From assembly GCF_900156045.1 (NCBI RefSeq), contig NZ_FTMX01000008.1, positions 124,001 to 188,000 on the forward strand: 64,000 nucleotides of DNA, in the 5' to 3' direction. The translations under genes were made by a program, and so were the position numbers. The notes under the pieces were generated by a model that was given only the letters and a program-made list of their open reading frames with translations, made no database searches and was not told the DNA's origin. This stretch comes from Peribacillus simplex (lineage in GTDB: Bacteria; Bacillota; Bacilli; Bacillales; DSM-1321). Below, piece after piece: positions 1 through 8,891 of the stretch. Each line of letters opens with the position of its first letter. The first letter of the stretch is position 1.

Positions 1-75
1 CTTTTAACAGCTGTGTTTTTGCATAGATTATCACATTAAAAAATTTTAGAACCTTACTAAAAAAAAACCAATATA

Positions 76-106
76 AGCAAAAAAAACCGCACATCGGCGG
101 TTTTCA
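76..106 (-). terminator. Rho-independent terminator after the NUDIX gene
   Basis: On the minus strand the stem AAAACCGC/GCGGTTTT (arms 83-90 and 97-104) is followed by a run of T. It starts at the stop codon of the leftward NUDIX gene. Confidence 0.8.
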
Positions 107-589
107 ATTAAAAGTCAATTCTTTTGCCAAATCAGGCATAGGCTTCTTTTTGACTGAAATTAATTGTTCATTTTCATAGATACAGGAAAATTCCATTGGC
201 GGTTCATCCAGTAATATATCCTTTAGATAATACTTTATGTTGGACACAACCTCATTTGCCTCCATAACCCATTTAAATGGCTTCCAGGCAAGTTCCCCTT
301 CATTACAGGCAGTAAGCCCTCCCCCTGCATCTTCAGCCCGGTAAACATACATTCCACCTGTTTGATTCCATGTCACAATTCCTCGAAAGGCCAACCCCTT
401 TACCTTCAAACCAGTTTCTTCAAGAATTTCGCGCTCCATCGATTCATCGATGGTTTCACCTTGTTCTATTTTCCCGCCTATCCCATTCCATTTATGCCTA
501 TTCGGATTTTTTTGGCGAAATAGCATCAACACTTCGACTTCATTGAATCTTTTTCGAGTTATAAAACATATATTATAGATAATATCCAT
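104..589 (-). CDS. NUDIX hydrolase, 8-oxo-dGTP diphosphatase-like
   Basis: A 161-residue protein with a complete Nudix box at about residues 39-61: GGKIEQGE followed by REILEETGL, which supplies the metal-binding glutamates. The family hydrolyses nucleoside diphosphates linked to another moiety; MutT-like members remove 8-oxo-dGTP, but the exact substrate cannot be read from the sequence. The start was placed at the ATG at 589 because GAAAGGATAT lies just upstream. A start eight codons earlier has no ribosome binding site. The gene is divergent from the yneR-like gene and ends in its own terminator. Confidence 0.85.
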   Translation of the reverse strand: MDIIYNICFITRKRFNEVEVLMLFRQKNPNRHKWNGIGGKIEQGETIDESMEREILEETGLKVKGLAFRGIVTWNQTGGMYVYRAEDAGGGLTACNEGELAWKPFKWVMEANEVVSNIKYYLKDILLDEPPMEFSCIYENEQLISVKKKPMPDLAKELTFN

Positions 590-679
590 GGTTATATCCT
601 TTCTTAAACGCACATTATTCGCATCTACTTCATAATTACTTTATACTTAAATAACGAACCTTTAGGAAGGAGAATTAGT

Positions 680-976
680 ATGAAACTGACCATTTCCGAT
701 CAAGCAGCTAAGTGGTATATTGATGAGCTGGGGCTTCAAGAAGGCTCTCATTTACGCTTTTATGTAAGATATGGCGGGCATAGTACCGTCCAAAGCGGCT
801 TTTCATTAGGTATCATGCAAGAAGAACCTGAAGCTGCAGCAGCAGTAACAACTATGAATGAGATTAACTTTTATGTAGAAGAAAAAGATTTATGGTACTT
901 TGATGGTCACGATTTACTTATTAATTTTAATGAAAAACTGACTGAACCAGAATTCCACTATGAAAAAAGTGCTTGA
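680..976 (+). CDS. yneR: HesB/IscA-like fold protein, YneR family
   Basis: A 98-residue protein resembling B. subtilis YneR, part of the HesB/YadR/YfhF group related to A-type iron-sulfur scaffolds. It contains no cysteine at all, so it cannot bind a cluster the way IscA does and its role is unknown. A strong ribosome binding site (GGAAGGAG) lies ahead of the ATG. It sits beside yneQ, yneP and tlp, matching the B. subtilis neighbourhood near citB, which supports the assignment. Confidence 0.85.
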   Translation: MKLTISDQAAKWYIDELGLQEGSHLRFYVRYGGHSTVQSGFSLGIMQEEPEAAAAVTTMNEINFYVEEKDLWYFDGHDLLINFNEKLTEPEFHYEKSA

Positions 977-980
977 AAAT

Positions 981-1010
981 AAAGCAGCGGTGTTAACTGC
1001 TGTTTTTTCT
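981..1010. terminator. Terminator between convergent yneR and yneQ
   Basis: Arms AAAGCAGC (981-988) and GCTGTTTT (999-1006) pair with one G-U wobble. A T-run follows on the plus strand and an A-rich stretch precedes the stem, so it may serve both converging genes. Confidence 0.7.
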
Positions 1011-1013
1011 TCT

Positions 1014-1307
1014 TCAATCGAGCAGGCGCTCTTTTATATGTTCCGCCCTTAAAATTTCCGCTTGCTTATCCCCTAAAAGATCGAAATGGGAATAGCCATC
1101 CTTCCTGTGGTGAATCCACTCTTTTTTAAGCCCGTATTTCTTACCCCACTCCGATAAACGCCGTAAATCATTGCATCCCACTTTTGTAACCGTCTTGCAA
1201 CCAGGAAATCGGTCATCCAGCCAATAATGAGTTAAAAAAGCTATTTGGCCTTGATCGATTTTCTGCTTCCAGGCTGCTATGTCTCCCCGTTTAATCCCAA
1301 AAGCCAT
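1014..1307 (-). CDS. yneQ: Conserved hypothetical protein YneQ
   Basis: A 97-residue soluble protein that resembles B. subtilis YneQ in length, composition and position next to yneP and yneR. It has no signal peptide or membrane segment, and no catalytic motif that I recognise. Two Cys and several His residues are scattered along it (GCKTVTKVGCNDLRRL near the middle). AGGTGATCAAGAA precedes the ATG. It starts 26 bp after the yneP stop codon and is probably cotranscribed with it. Function unknown. Confidence 0.75.
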   Translation of the reverse strand: MAFGIKRGDIAAWKQKIDQGQIAFLTHYWLDDRFPGCKTVTKVGCNDLRRLSEWGKKYGLKKEWIHHRKDGYSHFDLLGDKQAEILRAEHIKERLLD

Positions 1308-1332
1308 TTCTTGATCACCTCATTAAATATAA

Positions 1333-1764
1333 TTAAACCAATTCATCCTGCTTTTTATTTTTCTCGTAGGCCTCATGCCATTCAGGATACTTGCGTTTAA
1401 TGGATATCGGGCGGAAGCTCTCCTTTTTAACGCAAACGTGGGAAGAATGACCTGTAGCCGCCACTTCATTTTTCCCATTAACGATCTCATACCCATAAAT
1501 GACCCGTAAGCCATCATACTTTTCAATCCAGGTTTTAACTTTTACCTTATCACCATATCTAACAGGGGTTTTATACGAAGCCTGAATATCCATAACAGGT
1601 GAGATGATGCCATCCGCTTCCATATCAGCATAATGAAATCCTAAATCATTTATCAATTTTGTCCTGCCCAGTTCCATCCATATCAAATAATTCGCATGGT
1701 AAACAACACCCATTTGATCTGTCTCTGCATACCGCACTTCAATTTCGTTTTCAGCTATGAACAT
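1333..1764 (-). CDS. yneP: Acyl-CoA thioesterase, YbgC/YneP hotdog family
   Basis: A 143-residue single hotdog-fold protein. Residues 12-26 read YAETDQMGVVYHANY, the 4-hydroxybenzoyl-CoA thioesterase/YbgC signature, with the catalytic Asp in the DQMG turn. The family hydrolyses acyl-CoA thioesters in the cytoplasm; the natural substrate of YneP is not established. Length is normal. It is upstream of yneQ in the same direction, in the B. subtilis-like yne order. Confidence 0.85.
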   Translation of the reverse strand: MFIAENEIEVRYAETDQMGVVYHANYLIWMELGRTKLINDLGFHYADMEADGIISPVMDIQASYKTPVRYGDKVKVKTWIEKYDGLRVIYGYEIVNGKNEVAATGHSSHVCVKKESFRPISIKRKYPEWHEAYEKNKKQDELV

Positions 1765-1875
1765 TTTGTTTCCCCACTTTCATTTCTATTGCATTAAACA
1801 TTTTACCATAACAATTGTGAAAATTTCAGTTAAGCTGACTTAATCAAGGACTCCTTCCCTTCCATGAACCCTAAA

Positions 1876-1914
1876 TAAAGGGGAGAAAGATTGCTCGCCT
1901 CTTTCTCCCCTTTA
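1876..1914 (-). terminator. Terminator of the sspN-tlp operon
   Basis: A strong hairpin with 14-15 bp arms (about 1876-1890 and 1900-1914; core GGGGAGAAAGA) lies 10 bp after the tlp stop codon. Confidence 0.85.
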
Positions 1915-1923
1915 CCCGGTTAT

Positions 1924-2169
1924 TTACATATTATCGTTACTATAACCGCTTTCCCGTGCTTCTTGCTCATCTTGCATTTCTTCCTTCATTCCTTCAATGC
2001 TCTTTCTTCTTCGGTCATTTTTGGCCTCAATTGCCTGTTTTTCCTCCCCTGAAGAGAATGATAAGGTTTCATTTGCAGCGTTTATGTTTTCTTCTGTATT
2101 TTGAATTGCATCCTGTATTTTTTCAACATTATCCAAACGGTTATCCTGATTGTGTTTATAAGAGCCCAT
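1924..2169 (-). CDS. tlp: Small acid-soluble spore protein Tlp
   Basis: An 81-residue hydrophilic, highly charged protein matching the Tlp family: DNRLDNVEKIQDAIQNT near the N-terminus, then a helical middle (SGEEKQAIEAKNDRRR), and an acidic C-terminus ending in NDNM. In B. subtilis tlp is the second gene of the sspN-tlp operon, made in the forespore under sigma-G. The same pair occurs here, 58 bp apart. The family name reflects weak thioredoxin-like similarity; there is no CxxC, so redox activity is not expected. Confidence 0.88.
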   Translation of the reverse strand: MGSYKHNQDNRLDNVEKIQDAIQNTEENINAANETLSFSSGEEKQAIEAKNDRRRKSIEGMKEEMQDEQEARESGYSNDNM

Positions 2170-2227
2170 TAATTTTCACCTCATGTTTTTTTGTTTACAT
2201 AATATTATTACGACTTTTTATTAAGGA

Positions 2228-2371
2228 TTACTCGCCTTTAGTTTGAATGACCTGAGGATGTTTCCCAGATTTGTCCTGCATTTTCTTACCGTTATTCCCA
2301 CCCGCTGCTATTGGTTGTGTCCCTAGATGGCTCGGTCTAAAGTGTTTGGAATCTTTTTTTGGATTACCCAT
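2228..2371 (-). CDS. sspN: Small acid-soluble spore protein N
   Basis: A 47-residue gene read directly from the minus strand: it begins [18 protein letters not shown] and ends [11 protein letters not shown]. This matches the SspN family (N-terminal MGN, central PSHLGT, C-terminal PQVIQTKGE). GGAGGCGAT precedes the ATG. It lies directly upstream of tlp, as in B. subtilis, where both are minor SASPs made in the forespore. Confidence 0.88.
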   Translation of the reverse strand: MGNPKKDSKHFRPSHLGTQPIAAGGNNGKKMQDKSGKHPQVIQTKGE

Positions 2372-2444
2372 TCTATCGCCTCCTTCTCTTATCATGGATA
2401 AAAAAGAGGAATTTCATGAATGCCAGTTTTTGAAAAAGCCATGA

Positions 2445-2492
2445 AAAAAGAGCCAGCACTTTGAAGGGACCTTCATGGCACTGGCTCTTTTT
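2445..2492 (-). terminator. Terminator after the fbpB-like gene
   Basis: AAGAGCCAG near 2450 pairs with CTGGCTCTT near 2481-2489. Inner pairing is imperfect, and T-rich tracts lie on both sides, so the hairpin may work in both directions. Confidence 0.7.
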
Positions 2493-2508
2493 AATATATT
2501 TGCAAAAA

Positions 2509-2637
2509 TTATTCAGCCTTTTGCATATGTTTTTTTTCAAGACGTTCCTCAAGTCTTTCCATTTGTTTAACGTCCATCAATAATTCCCTTTTGTTTTCTT
2601 TAATTAATTCTTCAAATGTCCTTTTTCTTTTTTTCAT
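2509..2637 (-). CDS. FbpB-like small basic protein
   Basis: A 42-residue gene read from the minus strand. The protein starts MKKRKRTFEELIKENKRELL and ends KKHMQKAE; it is strongly basic and helical. The FEELIKENKRELL stretch is typical of the Fur-regulated basic protein family (FbpB/YdbN-like), which in B. subtilis acts with the sRNA FsrA in iron sparing. AGGTGA lies seven bases ahead of the ATG. No clear Fur box was found upstream, so regulation by iron is only inferred from the family. Confidence 0.7.
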   Translation of the reverse strand: MKKRKRTFEELIKENKRELLMDVKQMERLEERLEKKHMQKAE

Positions 2638-3048
2638 GCTTTTCACCTACTTATTTTAATATACTATTCAGTATTGCCAAATTAACGTAAAATTATGACT
2701 ATATGGTTTCCATCCCTAAAATTGTCATAATTATCAGATTTTTCATCCGATAAAATTCCATTTCTCCACTCTCTATACTTTAACCCTTTTTTCACAAACA
2801 TTAACCATATTTTTTTAAATTTTTTGATTTTTCGATTAAAATTTGACAACTTTGTTAACACACAATAAAACGGAACCTCATAAAGGTTCCGTTTTATTGC
2901 AGTCAAATTTCGGTGAAAAGCCAATTGACCAACCTTTTTGTTCAGAAAAAACGTTCCCGTTGTTTTTAAGAATATACGCTCCCTTACCGCCGACCGTCTG
3001 CCTAGTGACGCTAATTTCTTCAAATGATGGTACTTCATAAAGCTTCCC
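2638..3048. other. Intergenic stretch between fbpB-like gene and yneN
   Basis: About 410 bp with no gene I can support. It holds the strong yneN terminator (2863-2899) and an AT-rich tract towards fbpB. A minus-strand frame beginning at 3038 has a plausible ribosome binding site but runs straight through that terminator and gives a Lys/Arg-rich product with no recognisable family. Confidence 0.6.
2863..2899 (-). terminator. Strong terminator downstream of yneN
   Basis: A perfect 16-bp stem: arms 2863-2878 and 2884-2899, core AAAACGGAACCT, with a 5-base loop. It lies about 150 bp beyond the yneN stop codon. Confidence 0.8.
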
Positions 3049-3582
3049 CTACTGCATACTATTTATATTTCGTTCCATATCTTTAAGTTGCATGGCTGAA
3101 ATTACCTTATTCCTGATAATGCCTTCTTTGTCGATGAAGTAAGTTGTTGGTATGCTAAGAATCTTGTAACGCTCATTCACTGGATTCTTGGCACTTTGAC
3201 TATCCAGCGGAATTGTAAAAGTAATTCCATTTTCCTCTACAAATGCTTGTACATCGTTTTCGGGGTCAATATTGACGGCTAGAACGACGACATCATCACC
3301 AGCTTGCTGTGCATATTCCTCCATATCCGGCATTTCCTTCTTGCAAGGTGGACACCAAGTTGCCCAAAAATTCAACATTACCTTTTTACCCTTATAATCA
3401 GATAATTCAACTTGTTTCCCATCCAAAGTGTTCAGGGAGAAATTCGGTGCTTTAGCTCCAATTTTCAATCCGCCCAAAGCATCTTTTTCCTCATTTCCCT
3501 TCGGTTCATTATCCATTGCCTGCACGATCGCTACCGTAATAAGTGACAGTAAGGCCACCGAAGCAATAATTTTTTTAAGCAT
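3049..3582 (-). CDS. yneN: TlpA/ResA-like thiol-disulfide oxidoreductase YneN
   Basis: A 177-residue thioredoxin-fold protein. Residues 1-22 form a hydrophobic N-terminal signal or anchor, so the domain should lie outside the membrane. Residues 71-80 (NFWATWCPPC) carry the CPPC redox motif of the TlpA/ResA family, and IPTTYFID near residue 145 supplies the cis-proline. The family reduces or exchanges disulfides on exported proteins, for example in cytochrome maturation; the partner here is unknown. AGGAGGACGAGT precedes the ATG. It lies downstream of citB in the same direction, as in B. subtilis, but a terminator separates the two. Confidence 0.88.
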   Translation of the reverse strand: MLKKIIASVALLSLITVAIVQAMDNEPKGNEEKDALGGLKIGAKAPNFSLNTLDGKQVELSDYKGKKVMLNFWATWCPPCKKEMPDMEEYAQQAGDDVVVLAVNIDPENDVQAFVEENGITFTIPLDSQSAKNPVNERYKILSIPTTYFIDKEGIIRNKVISAMQLKDMERNINSMQ

Positions 3583-3741
3583 ACTCGTCCTCCTAGTCCC
3601 CTTACAATAAAAATATTAGTCCATTTCCAGAAATAGAACAACTTCCCTATTCCATCTTAACAATAAAAGGACATCCGGAAAAGTCTAATTCCTTCAAATC
3701 ATATCATGATATCGCTTTGTTTCAAAAACTTGACACAAAAA

Positions 3742-3774
3742 AAGCGGTAAACCTAAAAAGTAGGTTTACCGCTT
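3742..3774 (-). terminator. Terminator of citB
   Basis: A perfect 13-bp stem (AAGCGGTAAACCT at 3742-3754, matching arm 3762-3774), followed on the minus strand by a T-run. It lies 15 bp after the citB stop codon. Confidence 0.9.
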
Positions 3775-3788
3775 CCTAAAAGCTGAAA

Positions 3789-6500
3789 TTAGCCTTTTAA
3801 TTTATTACGTAATACCATTTGAAGGATACCACCGTGACGGTAGTAGTCGATTTCGATTTCGGAATCGAAACGAACAAGCACATCAAATTCTTTTACGTTT
3901 CCAGCTTCATCAGTAGCTGTAACTGTTACGATATCACGAGGTTTAACTGTTTCATCGATTTTAACAGCGATCGCTTCTTTACCAGTCAATCCAAGCGTTT
4001 CAGCGTTTTCGCCTTCTTTGAATTGAAGTGGAAGAACACCCATCAATGCAAGGTTAGAACGGTGAATACGTTCAAAGCTTTCAGCGATGACTGTTTTGAT
4101 GCCAAGAAGGTTAGTACCTTTCGCAGCCCAGTCACGAGAGCTTCCCATACCATAGTCTTTACCAGCGATGACTGCAAGACCTGTTCCATCAGCTTTGTAT
4201 TTCATACAAGCATCATAGATAGCCATTACATCGCCTGTTGGCCAGTAAGTTGTGAATCCACCTTCTGTACCTGGAGCAACTTGGTTACGGATACGGATGT
4301 TTGCGAACGTTCCGCGCATCATCGCTTCATGGTTACCACGACGAGAACCGTAAGAGTTAAAGTCACGCGGTTTCACACCGTTTTCACGAAGGTAGATACC
4401 AGCTGGTGTATCTTTACCGATTGCACCTGCAGGAGAAATGTGGTCAGTTGTAACTGAGTCACCGAATTTACCAACTACACGCAAACCGGAAAGTGGGTTA
4501 ACTGAACCAGGTTCTGGTGATAATCCTTCAAAGAATGGAGGATTTTGAATGTATGTTGATTTAGAATCGAAAGCATAAATCGCTTCGTTGCTAGTTTGGA
4601 TTTCGTTCCAACGTTTGTTATCGTTGAATACAGTTTCGTATTCTTTACGGAATAACTCAGGTGTAACTGTTGATTTAACAGCAGCGTTGACTTCTTCTTG
4701 TGAAGGCCAGATGTCAGCAAGGTATACATCGTTACCATCTTTGTCTTTACCAAGTGAATCGTTGTTTAGATCAAAGTCCACAGTTCCAGCAAGAGCATAA
4801 GCTACAACCAAAGTAGGCGAAGCTAGATAATTTGCTTTCACAAGTGGGTGAATACGCCCTTCAAAGTTACGGTTACCTGAAAGTACTGATGTTACCAGAA
4901 GATCTGCTTCAGCAACAGCTGCTTCGATTTCGTCAGCCAATGGACCTGAGTTACCGATACATGTCGTACAACCGTAACCAACTACGTTGAATCCTAATTG
5001 GTCAAGGTAAGGTTGAAGACCAGCATCACGAAGGTAACCAGTAACAACTTTAGAACCTGGTGCCAATGATGTTTTTACATAATCTGGAACAGACAAGCCT
5101 TTTTCAACTGCTTTTTTAGCAATAAGACCCGCTCCAAGCATTACATATGGGTTAGAAGTGTTCGTACAGCTTGTGATTGCAGCAATTGCAATCGCACCTG
5201 TTTTCATTACCGTTTCTTTACCATCGGCAAATTTAACAGTTACTTCTTTATCCAATTCAGAATTGTCCATGCCAAAACCTTGGTTACCCATAGGTGCATT
5301 GATAGCGTCATGGAAAGATTGTTTCATTTGAGAAAGTGGAATCAAATCTTGCGGGCGTTTAGGGCCTGAAAGGTTTGGTTCAATTGCTGAAAGGTCGATT
5401 TCCACAACATCATTGTATGCTGGATCTTCGTTTTCAGGAGAGTAGAACAATCCATTTTCTTTGCAGTATGATTCAACCACTTTAATTTGTTTTTCATCAC
5501 GGCCTGTTAAGCGCATGTAATCGATCGCTTCTGCATCAACAGGGAAGAAACCAACTGTAGCACCGTATTCTGGAGCCATGTTAGCGATTGTTGCACGGTC
5601 AGCAAGTGGAAGGTATCCTACTCCTGGGCCGTAGAACTCAACGAATTTACCAACTACGCCGTGTGCACGAAGAACTTGTGTTACTTTCAATGCAAGGTCA
5701 GTAGCCGTTGTACCTTTAGGAAGTTCGCCAGTCAGTTTTACACCAACCACTTTTGGAACTGGGAAGTAAGAAGGCTGTCCAAGCATGCCTGCTTCTGCTT
5801 CGATACCGCCGACTCCCCAACCAAGAACACCAATACCGTTGATCATTGTAGTATGTGAATCTGTACCGAAAACAGAATCAGGGAATACTTCGAAGTCGCC
5901 GTTTGGAGTTTCAACAGCATGAACCACGTTTGCAAGGTACTCTAGGTTAACTTGGTGAACGATACCAGTTGCCGGTGGAACTGCACGATAGTTGTTGAAT
6001 GATTTTTGAGCCCAGCTTAGGAACTGGTAACGCTCTGCATTACGTTCGAATTCAAGATCCATATTGGCATCAAGGGAATCCATTGTACCTGCTTTATCAA
6101 CTTGTACAGAGTGGTCAATTACAAGGTCAACCGGGATTTCCGGGTTGATTTTGTCAGGATCTCCGCCAAGTGCTGCGAAAGCATTACGTAAAGAAGCTAA
6201 GTCAACAACAACTGGAACACCAGTGAAATCTTGTAGGATTACACGTGATGGCTTGAACGGAACATCTATATCTTGTTGCTCGCTTGTTCCCCATTTAGCA
6301 AGGTTCGCAACGTGTTCTTTTGTGATTACTCTTCCGTCCACTTGGCGAAGTACCGCTTCAAGTAATACTTTAATGGAATATGGAAGGCGTGATACTTTGC
6401 CATCCCCTGCTTTTTCAATAGCGTCTAAGCTGTAAAAGTTGTAGCGTTGCCCATCAATCTCAAAGGACTTACGCGCTTGGTATACGTCATTTTTCGTCAT
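3789..6500 (-). CDS. citB: Aconitate hydratase (aconitase)
   Basis: A 903-residue TCA-cycle enzyme converting citrate to isocitrate in the cytoplasm. SCTNTSNP near residue 444 and [12 protein letters not shown] near 508-519 supply the three cysteines that hold the [4Fe-4S] cluster. The C-terminal swivel domain carries [11 protein letters not shown] with the substrate-binding Arg. Length matches the AcnA/CitB class, whose B. subtilis member also binds RNA. AGGGGG lies upstream of the ATG. The gene is flanked by sspO and yneN exactly as in B. subtilis. Confidence 0.97.
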   Translation of the reverse strand: MTKNDVYQARKSFEIDGQRYNFYSLDAIEKAGDGKVSRLPYSIKVLLEAVLRQVDGRVITKEHVANLAKWGTSEQQDIDVPFKPSRVILQDFTGVPVVVDLASLRNAFAALGGDPDKINPEIPVDLVIDHSVQVDKAGTMDSLDANMDLEFERNAERYQFLSWAQKSFNNYRAVPPATGIVHQVNLEYLANVVHAVETPNGDFEVFPDSVFGTDSHTTMINGIGVLGWGVGGIEAEAGMLGQPSYFPVPKVVGVKLTGELPKGTTATDLALKVTQVLRAHGVVGKFVEFYGPGVGYLPLADRATIANMAPEYGATVGFFPVDAEAIDYMRLTGRDEKQIKVVESYCKENGLFYSPENEDPAYNDVVEIDLSAIEPNLSGPKRPQDLIPLSQMKQSFHDAINAPMGNQGFGMDNSELDKEVTVKFADGKETVMKTGAIAIAAITSCTNTSNPYVMLGAGLIAKKAVEKGLSVPDYVKTSLAPGSKVVTGYLRDAGLQPYLDQLGFNVVGYGCTTCIGNSGPLADEIEAAVAEADLLVTSVLSGNRNFEGRIHPLVKANYLASPTLVVAYALAGTVDFDLNNDSLGKDKDGNDVYLADIWPSQEEVNAAVKSTVTPELFRKEYETVFNDNKRWNEIQTSNEAIYAFDSKSTYIQNPPFFEGLSPEPGSVNPLSGLRVVGKFGDSVTTDHISPAGAIGKDTPAGIYLRENGVKPRDFNSYGSRRGNHEAMMRGTFANIRIRNQVAPGTEGGFTTYWPTGDVMAIYDACMKYKADGTGLAVIAGKDYGMGSSRDWAAKGTNLLGIKTVIAESFERIHRSNLALMGVLPLQFKEGENAETLGLTGKEAIAVKIDETVKPRDIVTVTATDEAGNVKEFDVLVRFDSEIEIDYYRHGGILQMVLRNKLKG

Positions 6501-6582
6501 GAATATTACCCCCTATTAAACTGTCAGAACTTATTCTGCACATAAAAGTAAAACCTGGTTCACTGAAACCATGTTTACTATA

Positions 6583-6610
6583 AATATAAGTAAAAAAGTT
6601 AGTTTGTCGA
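6583..6610 (-). promoter_or_regulatory. Candidate sigma-A promoter of citB
   Basis: On the minus strand a -35 box TCGACA (6605-6610) and a -10 box TATATT (6583-6588) are separated by 16 bp. They lie about 85 bp upstream of the citB start. Confidence 0.5.
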
Positions 6611-6647
6611 ATTTTCTCTCTCTTCTCCCACCCTAACTCTTCCTTCA

Positions 6648-6678
6648 ACTTAATACTAATATAGAAATGAGTATAAGT
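6648..6678 (-). promoter_or_regulatory. Inverted repeat upstream of the citB promoter
   Basis: ACTTAATACT (6648-6657) faces AGTATAAGT (6670-6678), an imperfect dyad just upstream of the candidate -35 box. B. subtilis citB is repressed by CcpC through a dyad in a similar place. Assigning this repeat to CcpC is inference. Confidence 0.4.
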
Positions 6679-6885
6679 AAATAACAAGAAAGTTATTGTT
6701 TTTGATAAGTTTCACTTATAGAAAAAAATTCCCCACATATTAAAGTGCATTTAGGAAGCCTTGCTCATATGCATATTAATGAAAACACCCCAATTTGTAG
6801 CCTGATAAATTATTCCAGCAAAACATATTAGCACTTCATACATAATCATTCAACATTATCACATTCTATGGGTGGAGGTGTCGAA

Positions 6886-7038
6886 ATGACAAAACAAAAG
6901 GCAAATCATGTTATACCAGGTATGAATGCTGCAAAAGCGCAAGGTAATGGAGCAGGATACAATGATGAACTGGGAAATGAACCGCCATTATCGGAAATGC
7001 AAAGGCAAAATAATAAAAAAAGAAAGAAAAACCAATGA
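6886..7038 (+). CDS. sspO: Small acid-soluble spore protein O
   Basis: A 50-residue protein read from the plus strand: it starts [20 protein letters not shown] and ends [11 protein letters not shown], the SspO (CotK) pattern of a KANHVI..GMN start and a basic tail. GGAGGTG precedes the ATG. It is divergent from citB, as in B. subtilis. There sspO and sspP form a tandem pair; here a leftward gene lies between them. Confidence 0.92.
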   Translation: MTKQKANHVIPGMNAAKAQGNGAGYNDELGNEPPLSEMQRQNNKKRKKNQ

Positions 7039-7063
7039 TTTCCCTCATTTCTAGGCTTTAAAA

Positions 7064-7117
7064 GGATAGGCTTTTTGAAATGGCAGATGTACTGCATTTT
7101 TCAAAAAGCCTATTCCA
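7064..7117 (+). terminator. Long hairpin downstream of sspO
   Basis: GGATAGGCTTTTTGAAA (7064-7080) pairs with the arm at about 7099-7116; an inner GCAG/CTGC stem extends it. It lies 26 bp after the sspO stop codon. There is no clean T-run, so its efficiency as a terminator is uncertain. Confidence 0.55.
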
Positions 7118-7178
7118 TTCTAAAATCAGGAAACGCATAAGTGAAACGCGAAATACTCACGATGATGGAACCTGTCAC

Positions 7179-7442
7179 TCAATAGTCCTCTGAATTGACC
7201 TCATTGACGATTGCTTGAATATCCTGTTCGAATTTTTTCAATTGTTCTTTCTGATGTTCGGAAGCGGTGACTAAAGCAGATTGTATTTGCTGATAGGCCT
7301 CGTTCACTTCCTGCTTCACATGTTTCAATTCCGTTCCGTAGTTCGGTGCGTTCTTCTCAATGGATGAGTAAACATCAAATACTTGTTGATAACTTTGCTG
7401 GGCTTCCTGGAAAGTCCTTCGCTTATCTTGTTTATCCTGCAT
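7179..7442 (-). CDS. Small hypothetical coiled-coil protein
   Basis: An 87-residue hydrophilic protein starting MQDKQDKRRTFQEAQQSYQQ. Nearly the whole length is Gln/Glu/Lys-rich and predicted helical or coiled coil, and there is no cysteine, signal peptide or membrane segment. AAGGAG lies ten bases ahead of the ATG at 7442; an upstream extension of the frame has no ribosome binding site. I do not recognise the family. It is antisense-oriented between sspO and sspP, so a sporulation role is possible but unproven. Confidence 0.65.
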   Translation of the reverse strand: MQDKQDKRRTFQEAQQSYQQVFDVYSSIEKNAPNYGTELKHVKQEVNEAYQQIQSALVTASEHQKEQLKKFEQDIQAIVNEVNSEDY

Positions 7443-7555
7443 TTGGTTCAGCTCCTTAATTAGTGTCCATCCATAGCATGTACGAGGTTTGCAAATATAT
7501 GTATGTGAATAAAATTTCACGGACTGATTATCTTAAGAGATAGGAGGGATCGCAC

Positions 7556-7699
7556 ATGAACAAAAACGATGGTAAAGATATTCGAAAAAATGCACCTAAA
7601 GGAAATAACCCCGGTCAACCTGCACCGTTAAGCGGTTCTCATAAGGTGAAAAACAGACAGCACACCCGTCAGAAGCATAATAGCAGTCATGATATGTAG
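7556..7699 (+). CDS. sspP: Small acid-soluble spore protein P
   Basis: A 47-residue protein read from the plus strand. [20 protein letters not shown] near residues 11-30 and the ending [10 protein letters not shown] match the SspP (CotL) family. AGGAGGGAT precedes the ATG. Members are minor spore-core proteins made in the forespore. A terminator follows directly. Confidence 0.92.
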   Translation: MNKNDGKDIRKNAPKGNNPGQPAPLSGSHKVKNRQHTRQKHNSSHDM

Positions 7700-7724
7700 G
7701 CTGCTTAAATAATCGTTCCAATAC

Positions 7725-7767
7725 AAAGCGGTGCCGCCCGGTAAAGGCAGACACCGCTTTCGTTTTT
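7725..7767 (+). terminator. Terminator after sspP
   Basis: AAAGCGGTG (7725-7733) pairs with CACCGCTTT (7752-7760), followed by CGTTTTTTT on the plus strand. It may also stop the leftward thiamin operon. Confidence 0.85.
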
Positions 7768-7871
7768 TTATTTGTGAAGCAAATAAGACACAAAAAGAAT
7801 TTTTGATTCCTTCCTATTATATGGGCCACTGATTTTAACGTTTTAAGTCTTTGTCATTCCATTATTACAGA

Positions 7872-8891
7872 TCAGCCAATATAACGATGATATAACGTTT
7901 TTGCTTCAGCAATATCTTTTGTTCCATGAATCAACGCCCGCCCATCTTTAAAAACGACCAACCGGTGGGTTCCGATCGTAAATGAAAGTAAATAAGGATT
8001 CCTGACGATCTTACCGCCTTGTGCGAGAAGATTTTTTTCGATTTCCGCTAAGTCTCTTTCAAGATTCAGCGCCGGCCGAATCTGGACAGAATCCCTTCCG
8101 CATAAAACGGCTGTTTTCGTTCGATTTGAATAGGAGAGATGGGGATATGTTCGATTTGACCCGCATGACAAACAAGAATCTTTTTTTAATTTCGCTACAT
8201 TTATGGATGAATGTTCATTTTTCCAAAGATCAAATGAAACGATTTTGTTTCTTAGTGATTCAAAATCTTCCACAAGGATTTTCAATGCTTCCGCCAGTTG
8301 ATGGGCAACGACCGTTTGAACAGCAGGGCTGATGATTCCCGCCGTATCACATGTCAGTCCTCCGATTGGAACCGTTTCCAGCAAACAATTCAAACATGGT
8401 GTCGCCTCTGGGATCACCGTGTAACTAATCCCATAACTCCCTACACAGGCCCCGTAAATCCAAGGTATATGATATTTTTGCGCAGTATCGTTTATAAGCA
8501 TCCTCGTATCGAAATTATCTGTGGCATCCAATATTAAATCCACACCTTCAACAAGCTTCGCCAATTCATCAACCGAAACATCCATCACATGCGATTTTAC
8601 GATAACGTCCGAATTTAGCGCATTCAAACGATTCTTTGCTGCCACTGCTTTCGGTATTCTTTTTTGTGCATCATCTTCACAATAAAGCTGTTGTCTTTGA
8701 AGGTTGCTCCACTCTACATAATCTCTGTCCACAATGGTGAGTTTCCCAATTCCTGCCCGTACAAGACCTTCCGCACTTCCCGTACCGAGAGCACCCGCTC
8801 CAATCACCAAAACGTGTTTTTTGCGAATTTTCAATTGCCCTTCTTCCCCTATAGGTCCAAAAAGTTCTTGACGTGAATAACGTTCATTCAT
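7872..8891 (-). CDS. thiF: Sulfur carrier protein ThiS adenylyltransferase
   Basis: A 339-residue E1-like enzyme that adenylates the C-terminus of ThiS so that it can carry sulfur for thiazole synthesis. [15 protein letters not shown] near residues 30-44 is the nucleotide-binding loop. DATDNFDTR near 125 is the family signature. CLNC near 170 and CLSC near 240 form the structural zinc site. There is no C-terminal rhodanese domain. It is the last gene of the thiamin operon and overlaps thiG by 4 bp. MoeB is the main alternative, excluded by the thiG/thiS context. Confidence 0.93.
   Translation of the reverse strand: MNERYSRQELFGPIGEEGQLKIRKKHVLVIGAGALGTGSAEGLVRAGIGKLTIVDRDYVEWSNLQRQQLYCEDDAQKRIPKAVAAKNRLNALNSDVIVKSHVMDVSVDELAKLVEGVDLILDATDNFDTRMLINDTAQKYHIPWIYGACVGSYGISYTVIPEATPCLNCLLETVPIGGLTCDTAGIISPAVQTVVAHQLAEALKILVEDFESLRNKIVSFDLWKNEHSSINVAKLKKDSCLSCGSNRTYPHLSYSNRTKTAVLCGRDSVQIRPALNLERDLAEIEKNLLAQGGKIVRNPYLLSFTIGTHRLVVFKDGRALIHGTKDIAEAKTLYHRYIG

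Larger units (their letters stand above)
6501..6885. other. Divergent citB-sspO intergenic region
   Basis: About 385 bp between two divergent genes. It contains a citB promoter candidate and an upstream inverted repeat, both listed separately. A forespore promoter for sspO is expected on the plus strand, but no convincing -35/-10 pair could be fixed by eye. Confidence 0.6.

Noticed and set aside
2682-3038. 118-residue minus-strand frame after yneN
   Set aside because: It has a plausible ribosome binding site but reads through a perfect 16-bp terminator stem and gives a Lys/Arg-rich product of no known type.
3819-4457. Long plus-strand frame inside citB
   Set aside because: Antisense shadow of the aconitase gene; no ribosome binding site and Cys/Phe/Thr-rich product typical of a reversed coding frame.
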